Of a DNA stretch of 7,143 bases, positions 1 to 5,559 are shown in pieces. The first letter of the stretch is position 1, and the number at the start of each line of letters is the position of its first letter. The position numbers and the translations under genes were made by a program. The notes under the pieces are model-generated. The model did no database searches. It was given only the letters and a program-made list of their open reading frames with translations, and was not told the DNA's origin. Source of the stretch: DASUFI01 sp036274635 (GTDB taxonomy: Bacteria; Planctomycetota; B15-G4); the NCBI GenBank assembly GCA_036274635.1, contig DASUFI010000330.1, positions 1 to 7,143 on the forward strand, read 5' to 3'.

Positions 1-1440
1 CACGCGGCCGGCCGCGCGCAGCTCGGCGAGGTCCAGCACGCCCGGCCGCGGCGGCAGCGGCTCGGCGCGGCGCGTCAGCGGCGAGAAGACCGTGCGCGCC
101 CCCGGCGCGCCGCCGTGGAAGCGCTCGGCGCCCGACGCGAGCAGCGCCTCGAGCAGCGGCGGCGGCGCGCGGCCCTCGGCCTTGAGCCGCTCCGCGAAGG
201 CGCGCGGGCCGAGCGCGTCGAGCAGCTCGAAGGGCCCCAGCTCCCAGCCGAAGCCCCAGCGCAGCGCGCGGTCCACGCTGGGCAGGTCGTCGGCCACCTC
301 GGGCACGCAGCTGGCCGCGTAGGCCAGCGTGGCCGAGAGGTGCGACCACAACAGCCGCCCGGGCCGCCCGCCTTCCTCGATGAGCTTGCGCACGCGCTCG
401 CCCGTGTCGGGCAGGCGCGCCGAGGCGCCGAGCGCGGCCGGGTCGAGCTGCGGCGGCGGCACGTGCTCCAGCGTCGTCGGGTCGAGCACGTGGATCGCGC
501 CGTTGGGCATCTTGCGATAGAAGCCCGCGCCGGTCTTGGCGCCCAGCGCGCCGCGCTGCACCAGCGTCTCCAGCAGCGCCGGCGGCTCGAAGACCGCGCG
601 CTGCGGGTCGTGCTCGAGGGCCGCGTAGAGGTGGCGCGTCACGTGCAGCAGCGTGTCCAGCCCCACGATGTCCGCCGTGCGGAAGGTGGCCGAGCGCGCG
701 CGGCCGATGAGCTCGCCCGTGAGCATGTCCAGCTCGGCCACGCCCGCCTCGTTGCGCGCCAGCACCCCGATGAGCTGCATGACCGCGAAGGTGCCGATGC
801 GGTTGGCGATGAAGTCGGGCGTGTCCTTGGCGCGCACGCAGCCCTTGCCCAGCGTGCGCTCGGCGAAGTCCGCGAAGGCCGCGAGGCGCGCCGCGTCCGT
901 GGCCGGCGCCGCCACCAGCTCGAGCAGGTGCATGTAGCGCGGCGGATTGAAGAAGTGCGTGATGAAGAAGCGCGGCGCGACGTCGGGCGGCAGCGCGGCG
1001 GCCAGCGCCGCGGCGGACAGGCCCGAGGTGTTGCTGGTCAGCAGCGCGTGCGGCGCGAGGTGCGGCGCGAGGCGCGCGAACAGGTCGCGCTTGACGTCCA
1101 GCCGCTCGACCACGGCCTCCAGCACCCAGTCCGCCTCGCGCAGGCGCGGCAGGTCGTCCTGCAGGTTGCCGACGCTCACGCGCGCCGCCATGCCCGGCAC
1201 GAAGAACGACGCCGGGTTGCTGGTGAGCGCGCGCCGCAGCCCCGCCGCCGCGAGGCGGTTGCGCACGCGCGGGTCCTTCAGCGTGAGCTTGCCGGCCTCC
1301 TCCTCGGGCAGCAGCCTGTCCGGCGGCACGTCGAGCAGCAGCACCGGGATGCCCACGCTGGCCAGCAGCGCCGCGAGCCCGGCGCCCATGACGCCCGCGC
1401 CCAGCACCGCAGCGCGACGAATGTCGAGACGTCCGTCCAA
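1..1440 (-). CDS. 3-hydroxyacyl-CoA dehydrogenase / enoyl-CoA hydratase fusion, N-terminal dehydrogenase part (3' end outside window)
   Basis: Beta-oxidation enzyme that oxidises L-3-hydroxyacyl-CoA to 3-ketoacyl-CoA with NAD+; cytoplasmic. Seen: 480 residues up to the window edge. An N-terminal Rossmann fold carries GAGVMG at residues 14-19. The SNTS loop is at 136-139. HFFNPP starts at catalytic His162, and Glu174 follows 12 residues later, the spacing of the His-Glu dyad in this family. The first C-terminal helical domain runs from about 201 (KDTPDFIANRIG) to GAKTGAGFYRK (300-310). A second, degenerate copy covers about 360-412 (RALRWGFGWELGPFELLDALG). The final residues (PGVLDLAELRAAGRV) resemble the linker to a C-terminal hydratase domain in Bacillus FadN/YusL-type fusions of about 790 residues, so the hydratase half probably lies beyond base 1. 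Start: I chose TTG at 1440 because GGGAGG lies 4 bases upstream and only a few residues then precede the Rossmann strand, as is usual. In-frame ATGs at 1488 and 1485 are alternatives, and the frame stays open further upstream. Family assignment is very secure; the fusion is inferred. Confidence 0.93.
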   Translation of the reverse strand, partial: MDGRLDIRRAAVLGAGVMGAGLAALLASVGIPVLLLDVPPDRLLPEEEAGKLTLKDPRVRNRLAAAGLRRALTSNPASFFVPGMAARVSVGNLQDDLPRLREADWVLEAVVERLDVKRDLFARLAPHLAPHALLTSNTSGLSAAALAAALPPDVAPRFFITHFFNPPRYMHLLELVAAPATDAARLAAFADFAERTLGKGCVRAKDTPDFIANRIGTFAVMQLIGVLARNEAGVAELDMLTGELIGRARSATFRTADIVGLDTLLHVTRHLYAALEHDPQRAVFEPPALLETLVQRGALGAKTGAGFYRKMPNGAIHVLDPTTLEHVPPPQLDPAALGASARLPDTGERVRKLIEEGGRPGRLLWSHLSATLAYAASCVPEVADDLPSVDRALRWGFGWELGPFELLDALGPRAFAERLKAEGRAPPPLLEALLASGAERFHGGAPGARTVFSPLTRRAEPLPPRPGVLDLAELRAAGRV

Positions 1441-1444
1441 TCGA

Positions 1445-1450
1445 CCTCCC
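1445..1450 (-). promoter_or_regulatory. Ribosome binding site deciding the TTG start of the hydroxyacyl-CoA dehydrogenase
   Basis: On the minus strand GGGAGG lies 4 bases before the TTG at 1440. This is a strong Shine-Dalgarno match at slightly short spacing. The in-frame ATG codons further upstream (1488, 1485) have only a poor GGGAT-like sequence before them, which is why the rarer TTG start is preferred. No clear promoter for this gene was seen between here and 1676. Confidence 0.5.
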
Positions 1451-1588
1451 GCGCGCGGGTCATGCGCCCCGCGCAGGCCGCGCATCATGACATCCCGGCT
1501 GCTCGGTTCGAGGCACGTGCCCTCGGGATCGCGGCACACCATCGCCCAAGCCGCGCCGACGCGCGGTGAGCGCCGACTCGTCCGCACG

Positions 1589-1617
1589 TTGACAGCTCGG
1601 AGCACCGGCCTTAGCTT
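1589..1617 (+). promoter_or_regulatory. Predicted sigma70-like promoter of the FG-GAP/VCBS repeat gene
   Basis: A perfect TTGACA (1589-1594) is followed, after a 17-base spacer, by TAGCTT (1612-1617). The second box keeps the T, A and final T of the -10 consensus. Transcription would begin near 1624, giving an untranslated leader of about 50 bases before the ATG at 1677. In a sequence this GC-rich a perfect -35 box correctly placed before a gene is unlikely to be chance, but the -10 match is only 3 of 6. Confidence 0.5.
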
Positions 1618-1661
1618 CCCGAGTGCGCCCCGACGCTCGCTCCGAGCGCAGGCCAAGACGC

Positions 1662-1671
1662 GGAAGAGAGG
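1662..1671 (+). promoter_or_regulatory. Ribosome binding site deciding the start of the repeat protein
   Basis: A purine run, GGAAGAGAGG, ends 5 bases before the ATG at 1677. This favours that ATG over the in-frame ATG at 1623, which would add 18 mostly charged residues in front of the signal peptide and has no comparable purine run before it. Confidence 0.65.
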
Positions 1672-1676
1672 CCCGC

Positions 1677-1748
1677 ATGCTTCGCACCCTGGCGGCGGCG
1701 CTCCTGGTCGGCGCGAGTTTCGCCGTCCACGACCTCCGGGCCCAGGCC
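1677..1748 (+). other. Signal peptide of the repeat protein (residues 1-24)
   Basis: A short basic start (MLRT), a hydrophobic core of Ala, Leu, Val and Phe (residues 5-17), and Ala22-Gln23-Ala24 as the signal peptidase I site. There is no Cys after the core, so it is not a lipoprotein. The exact cleavage point is predicted by eye. Confidence 0.75.
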
Positions 1749-3866
1749 AGCCCGGCCGGAAGGGCGCGGACCGGGCCGCTGGGCGCGGGCCGCTGGCGTG
1801 CGGCCGCAGGCGGCCCGCTGTTCCCGGGAGCGGAATACGCCGTGGGCAAGTTCCCTCGCGGGGCGGCGATCGGGGACCTGAACCAGGACGGCCTGACGGA
1901 CGTCGCGACCGCGAACTACGAAGCGGACAGCGTGTCCGTGCTGCTGGGTCAGGGCAACGGGACCTTCGCCGCCGCCCAGCACGTCGCCACGGTCAGCTTT
2001 CCCAACGCCGTGGAGATCGCGGACCTGAACGAGGATGGCGTGCTGGACCTCGCCGCCGCGAGCGCAGGCACGGATGCCGTCTCCGTCATGCTGGGACAGG
2101 GCGCGGGCACCTTCAGCGCGGCCCACGACTTCGCGGCGGGCGTGCAGCCGCGAGGGCTGGCGGTCGCGGACATGGACGACGACGGGCAGCTCGACGTGGC
2201 CGTCGCGAACCTCTACTCGGACGACGTCTCGCTGCTGCGTGGCCACGGCGACGGACGCTTCAGCGCGGCCCGCAACTTCGTCCTGCCCGGCACGCACTGG
2301 TCGGTGGCGATCGCGGACCTCGACTTGGATGGCGTGCCGGACCTCGCCGTCACGGCGCCGGACTCGGATGAGGTCATCGTGTTGCTGCACGACCCCCACG
2401 GGCCCTTCGTCGCCCACGCGCTCGTCATGGGAGACTTCCCCAGTGCGCTGGCGATCGGGGACCTCGACCAGGATGGCCTGGCCGACCTGACCGCCGCCAA
2501 CGCGGGCTCGGACGACGTCTCGGTCAGGCTGGGACGGGGCGGCGGGACCTTCGTGGCCACCCCTGACGTCGCGGCGGGAAACGGTCCGCGGTCGGTCGCC
2601 CTCGGGGACCTGGACCGGGACGGCGTGCCAGACCTCGCCGTCGGCAATCAGCAGTCGAACGATGTCTCGCTGCTGCAGGGCCACGGCGACGGAACGTTAG
2701 CCGCCGCCCAGGACATCGCGGCGGGCTACGGTCCGTCCGCGGTGCGGATCGTGCGCCTCGACCAGGATGGCGCGCCGGACCTCGCCGTGGCGAGCGAAGG
2801 CTCCAGCAGCGTCTCCGCGCTGCTCGACCCCGGCGACGGGACCATTCCTGCCGCGCTGAGTGTCGCGGTCGGCAGCTATCCCGTCTCGGTGGTGATCGCC
2901 GACCTGAGCCAGGACGGCGTCGCCGACCTCGCCGTCGCCAACCAGGTCTCGAACGGCGTCGCGGTGCTGCTGGGCAACGGCAGCGCACGCTTCGCCAGCC
3001 CGGTGGAGCTCACGGTCGGCGACTCTCCCCGCTCGCTGGCGGTCGCGGACCTGGACCTCGACGGACTGCCCGACCTCGCCGTGGCGAACGAATACTCCAA
3101 CAGCATCTCGGTGCTGCTGGGCCAAGGCAGTGGAGCGTTCGTCGTCGCGCAGACGCTGGCGCTTCCCATCAATCACCTGCCGGGCGCGCTGGCCATCGGC
3201 GACCTCGATCAGGACGGCGCGCCGGACATCGCCGTCGCGAACCTCAGCTCGTCCAGCGCCTCGGTGCTGATGGGACAGGGCGGGCCGTTCGGCGCCCCGA
3301 CGGACTACGCGGCCGGCGGAACGTCCTTCTCGATCGCGATCGGCGACCTGAACCAGGACGGCCTGTCGGATCTCGCGCTCTCGCACCCCGCATCGGACAC
3401 GGTGTCGGTGCTGCCCGGCCAAGGCCAGGGAGGCTTCCTCGCGCCCCAGGACCACCGGGTGGGCAGCAAGCCGACGTCGGTGGCCATCGCGTATCTGGAC
3501 CAGGACGGACTGCAGGACCTCGCCACCACCAACGCGCACGGCGACGACGTCTCGGTGCTACTGGGCTCGGGCGGCGGGGCGTTCGTCGCGGCCCCTGACG
3601 TCGCGGCCGGAGGCGTGCCCTGGTCGATGACAGTCGGGGACGTCGACCTGGACGGGCTGCCGGACCTCGCCGTGGCCAACAACTACACCTACAACGTCTC
3701 GGTGCTGCGCGGGCTCGGCGGCGGCGCCTTCGCTTCCGAGCTCTTCGCGACCGACGAGCAGTCCGTCGCGGTGGCGATCGGAGACCTCGACCAGGACGGC
3801 CAGCCGGATCTCGCCGTCGCGAACTCTGCGCCCGGCAACGTGACGGTGCTGCTCAATCAGCGCTGA
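1677..3866 (+). CDS. Secreted FG-GAP/VCBS repeat beta-propeller protein (14 repeats)
   Basis: A 729-residue exported protein of unknown partner. Residues 1-24 are a Sec-type signal peptide: Arg3, a hydrophobic stretch, then AQA before Ser25. Residues 25-44 are a Gly/Arg/Pro-rich linker. From about 45 to the last residue it is all FG-GAP/VCBS repeats, consensus (I/V)xDLDxDGxPDLAVAN...VSVLLGxGxGxF....VAxGxxPxSVA. Thirteen full copies of 48-51 residues start at 65, 114, 163, 212, 260, 309, 358, 407, 456, 507, 555, 604 and 653. A 29-residue half copy covers 701-729, and the matching other half precedes the first repeat (about 45-64). Each repeat has a DxDxDGxxD-like calcium site as in integrin propellers; repeats 7 and 12 lack its first Asp (Arg, Tyr). 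No membrane anchor, sorting signal or catalytic domain follows the repeats. Likely a surface or secreted binding protein, possibly lectin-like, but ligand and role are unknown. It is convergent with the regulator gene, 11 bases away, with no room for a terminator between them. Confidence 0.93.
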   Translation: MLRTLAAALLVGASFAVHDLRAQASPAGRARTGPLGAGRWRAAAGGPLFPGAEYAVGKFPRGAAIGDLNQDGLTDVATANYEADSVSVLLGQGNGTFAAAQHVATVSFPNAVEIADLNEDGVLDLAAASAGTDAVSVMLGQGAGTFSAAHDFAAGVQPRGLAVADMDDDGQLDVAVANLYSDDVSLLRGHGDGRFSAARNFVLPGTHWSVAIADLDLDGVPDLAVTAPDSDEVIVLLHDPHGPFVAHALVMGDFPSALAIGDLDQDGLADLTAANAGSDDVSVRLGRGGGTFVATPDVAAGNGPRSVALGDLDRDGVPDLAVGNQQSNDVSLLQGHGDGTLAAAQDIAAGYGPSAVRIVRLDQDGAPDLAVASEGSSSVSALLDPGDGTIPAALSVAVGSYPVSVVIADLSQDGVADLAVANQVSNGVAVLLGNGSARFASPVELTVGDSPRSLAVADLDLDGLPDLAVANEYSNSISVLLGQGSGAFVVAQTLALPINHLPGALAIGDLDQDGAPDIAVANLSSSSASVLMGQGGPFGAPTDYAAGGTSFSIAIGDLNQDGLSDLALSHPASDTVSVLPGQGQGGFLAPQDHRVGSKPTSVAIAYLDQDGLQDLATTNAHGDDVSVLLGSGGGAFVAAPDVAAGGVPWSMTVGDVDLDGLPDLAVANNYTYNVSVLRGLGGGAFASELFATDEQSVAVAIGDLDQDGQPDLAVANSAPGNVTVLLNQR
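1869..3863 (+). repeat. Array of 14 in-frame FG-GAP/VCBS coding repeats, period about 147 bases
   Basis: Coding repeats of 144-153 bases, mostly 147, in one uninterrupted frame. The best conserved part of each unit encodes the calcium loop and following strand (DLDxDGxPDLAVAN). Repeats 5 (residues 260-308) and 12 (604-652) are the closest pair I compared: 32 of 49 residues identical by hand count, against 25 of 49 for neighbours 5 and 6. The units have diverged at codon level, so the array is old rather than a fresh tandem expansion. Confidence 0.9.
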
Positions 3867-3877
3867 GCGCGATACCC

Positions 3878-5332
3878 TCAGTCTTCCGGTGCTGCGGGTC
3901 CCGTGACGTAGAACGACAGCCCCCGCACGTTCTCGTCGACCGCCAGCGGGTGCTGCAGGGGCGGGAAGGCGCGCTGGCGGCAGTCGGTGCGCTCGCACAG
4001 CCGGCAGGCGCTGCCGATGGGCACGTCCGCGGCCTCGTTGCGCAGGTCGGCGCCGTCGGCGTAGACCAGCTCGTGCGCGTGCTCGACCTCGCACCCGAGG
4101 CCGATGGCCAGGCGGCTCTGCGGCACGCGGAAGCCGCCGCCCTCCTTGCGCACCGTGCGCGCGATGCAGAAGTAGCGCGTGCCGTCGGGCATGCGCGAGA
4201 GCTGCGTGCGGATGAAGCCCGGCGCGAGGAAGGCCGCGTGCACGTTCCAGCGCGGGCAGCTGCCGCCGAAGCGCGCGAAGCGGATGCCGCTGGCCGAGAA
4301 CTTCTTGCTCACGTTGCCGGCGATGTCCACGCGCGTCATGTGGAAGGGCACGCCGCGGGCGCCGGGCCGCTGCAGCGTGGTGAGGCGGTGGCAGACCTGC
4401 TCGAAGCTGGTGCGGAAGCGGTGGCCCAGCAGCTCGATGTCGTAGCGCACGTCGCGCGCCGCGGCGAGGAAGAGCCCGTAGGGCATGAGCACCGCGCCCG
4501 CGAAGTAGTTGGCCAGCGCCACGCGCGCCAGCGCGCGGCTGTCGGGCGAGGAGAGCTGGCTGCCCTCCACGAGGCGGTCGAAGTCGGGACGGCAGCGCAG
4601 CAGCGCGATCTGGTGCGCGAGCTGGAAGCTGCGGCTGCGCGGCGCCAGCACCTCCGAGAGCAGCAAGCGGCGCGCCCCGGGGTCGTAGCGGCGCACGAGG
4701 CCGGCGGCCTGGCTGCTGGGCACCACGTCCACGCGCACGCCGTGCACGGATTGCAGGTGCTCGACCAGGTGCCGGTCCACGTCGCCGCGCCCGAGGCCCG
4801 CCTCCTGCCAGAGGCTCTCCGCCGCGTCCTCGAGGACGGCGAAGTGGTTCAGGTGCGCCTGCAGGAAGTCGGAGACCTCCTCTTCAGGCGGAGGCTTCCA
4901 GCCCAGCAGGCCGCCCGGCCGCTGCTGCTGCTGCTGGAAGACCTTCTCCGCCATGAGCACGCTGTCCTGCTGGGCGTCGCGCCACGCGCGGTAGAGGGCA
5001 AGGATCCCGCGCGCCAGCGCCGGCGAGCTCGAGGCCAGCTCGCGCAGCTCCGCGGGCTGCGCGCCGTAGCCGGACAGCAGCGAGTCGCCGAAGACCTCCG
5101 CCAGCTCTCCCGCCAGGCGCCCCTCGTCGCCCGTCGAGAACGAGGCGAGGTCGGCCTGCAGCGCCTCGGTCAGCTTGAGCAGCAGCGGCACCGTCACCGG
5201 CCGCTGGTTGTGCTCGATGAGGTTCAGGTAGCTGGGCGAGATGCCCACCTGCTCGGCCAGCTGCACCTGGGTCAGTCCCTTGTCGCGCCGCAGTCGGCGG
5301 ATCCGACTGCCCAGCATGGCCTTGGTCGCCAT
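3878..5332 (-). CDS. ScfR-family XRE transcriptional regulator (RamB/MccR/PccR/PrpR type)
   Basis: A DNA-binding regulator of 484 residues, the usual size for short-chain fatty acyl regulators, which control acetate, propionate or glyoxylate-cycle genes in response to acyl-CoA status. An XRE helix-turn-helix covers about 8-63 (TQVQLAEQVGISPSYLNLIE, 21-40). A helical linker with a Gln run (133-137) follows. An IrrE/DUF955-like domain lies at about 160-290, where the metallopeptidase HExxH is replaced by HQIAL (240-244), so no protease activity is expected; MPYG (283-286) is conserved-looking. The C-terminal DUF2083-like domain, about 300-475, has GGSCPRWNVH (Cys359) and CRLCERTDC (Cys443, Cys446, Cys451). 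From memory, the mycobacterial relative PrpR binds an iron-sulfur cluster and CoA in this domain; the four cysteines here could do the same. The start is fixed by GGAGG 7 bases upstream. It is divergent from aceB, which supports control of the glyoxylate bypass and of itself. Whether it activates or represses cannot be read from sequence. Confidence 0.92.
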   Translation of the reverse strand: MATKAMLGSRIRRLRRDKGLTQVQLAEQVGISPSYLNLIEHNQRPVTVPLLLKLTEALQADLASFSTGDEGRLAGELAEVFGDSLLSGYGAQPAELRELASSSPALARGILALYRAWRDAQQDSVLMAEKVFQQQQQRPGGLLGWKPPPEEEVSDFLQAHLNHFAVLEDAAESLWQEAGLGRGDVDRHLVEHLQSVHGVRVDVVPSSQAAGLVRRYDPGARRLLLSEVLAPRSRSFQLAHQIALLRCRPDFDRLVEGSQLSSPDSRALARVALANYFAGAVLMPYGLFLAAARDVRYDIELLGHRFRTSFEQVCHRLTTLQRPGARGVPFHMTRVDIAGNVSKKFSASGIRFARFGGSCPRWNVHAAFLAPGFIRTQLSRMPDGTRYFCIARTVRKEGGGFRVPQSRLAIGLGCEVEHAHELVYADGADLRNEAADVPIGSACRLCERTDCRQRAFPPLQHPLAVDENVRGLSFYVTGPAAPED

Positions 5333-5339
5333 CTCCCAT

Positions 5340-5344
5340 CCTCC
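5340..5344 (-). promoter_or_regulatory. Ribosome binding site of the ScfR-type regulator
   Basis: GGAGG on the minus strand, 7 bases before the ATG at 5332. Sequence and spacing are near ideal. This selects the ATG at 5332 over the in-frame ATG five codons later, and over an out-of-frame ATG at 5339. Confidence 0.75.
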
Positions 5345-5384
5345 GGTGTCGCGGCGCCCCTCTCGAACGTGCGCGTGCCCGGAG

Positions 5385-5408
5385 TTTACAGCATTGACAG
5401 ATTTACAG
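5385..5408. repeat. Three tandem TTKACAG direct repeats, candidate regulator binding sites
   Basis: TTTACAG (5385-5391), TTGACAG (5394-5400) and TTTACAG (5402-5408) lie 9 and 8 bases apart. Read on the minus strand they are CTGTAAA, CTGTCAA, CTGTAAA. They overlap the predicted -10 box of the regulator gene and include a perfect TTGACA on the plus strand. A protein bound here would affect the regulator promoter directly, which suggests autoregulation. This is inferred from position only. Confidence 0.5.
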
Positions 5409-5430
5409 ATGCCTGCGGCATGGCAGTCAC
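5402..5430 (-). promoter_or_regulatory. Predicted sigma70-like promoter of the ScfR-type regulator
   Basis: On the minus strand GTGACT (5430-5425), a 17-base spacer, and TGTAAA (5407-5402). Each box matches 4 of 6 consensus bases. Transcription would begin near 5395, about 60 bases before the ATG at 5332. The inverted repeat 5409-5421 sits in the spacer and the third direct repeat covers the -10 box. Confidence 0.4.
5409..5421. repeat. Perfect inverted repeat ATGCC-TGC-GGCAT, candidate operator
   Basis: Two 5-base arms that pair exactly across a 3-base centre. It starts immediately after the third direct repeat and lies in the spacer of the predicted minus-strand promoter. A dimeric helix-turn-helix protein could bind it, but an element this short can also arise by chance. 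Confidence 0.35.
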
Positions 5431-5440
5431 GTCCTTACAC

Positions 5441-5453
5441 CTTTGATTCCAAG
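5441..5453. repeat. Imperfect palindrome CTTTGATTCCAAG, candidate operator
   Basis: A 13-base element with five of its six base pairs symmetric about the central T at 5447. It lies near the middle of the divergent region, upstream of both genes. Its TTTG start is distantly reminiscent of the TTTGC half-site reported for RamB/PrpR-type regulators, but the match is too weak to rely on. Confidence 0.3.
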
Positions 5454-5559
5454 CACTTATTGACGACTCCGGATTGTGGTTCACACTTCACATCCGTGCT
5501 GGGCCGGGCGCTTCGGGACGCCTGCTGCTCGACCCCGCCGGGCCGACGGGATCTTCGCC

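Larger units (their letters stand above)
5333..5559. promoter_or_regulatory. Divergent control region between the ScfR-type regulator and aceB
   Basis: A 227-base non-coding stretch. Its middle, about 5383-5495, is clearly richer in A and T than anything else in the window, as expected for promoters and operators. It holds three direct repeats, an inverted repeat, an imperfect palindrome and promoter-like boxes on both strands (listed separately). I saw no TTTGCAAA-type core of the kind reported for RamB/PrpR, so the operator here may differ. For aceB the plus-strand promoter is unclear: CTTACA (5434-5439) with TATTGA (5458-5463) and TTGACG (5460-5465) with CACACT (5482-5487) are both weak. 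Confidence 0.75.

Noticed and set aside
115..1569. A 484-codon plus-strand open frame, very rich in Arg, Ala and Gln
   Set aside because: It lies antisense to the clear hydroxyacyl-CoA dehydrogenase reading frame. Its composition (runs of RR, QR, EVR) is typical of the antisense of GC-rich genes, and it has no recognisable domain.
1611..3539. Long minus-strand open frames (1611-2684 and 2697-3539) with apparent internal repeats
   Set aside because: Their repeats are mirror images of the FG-GAP coding repeats on the plus strand. They have no signal peptide or known fold of their own.
1677..3866. The repeat array as a CRISPR or a DNA-level satellite
   Set aside because: The units are in frame, diverged at the codon level, have no unique spacers and match a known protein repeat.
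3867..3877. Possible bidirectional terminator between the convergent genes
   Set aside because: The gap is 11 bases with no inverted repeat and no T-run on either strand.
4921..4936. A GCT/CTG trinucleotide run that might be an unstable microsatellite
   Set aside because: Only five units, encoding a short Gln run in a linker of the regulator. This is common in GC-rich coding sequence and too short to suggest phase variation.
3950..5446. A 498-codon plus-strand open frame across the regulator gene
   Set aside because: Antisense shadow of the ScfR-type regulator: low-complexity Arg/Ala/Glu composition, no domain, and it overruns the control region.
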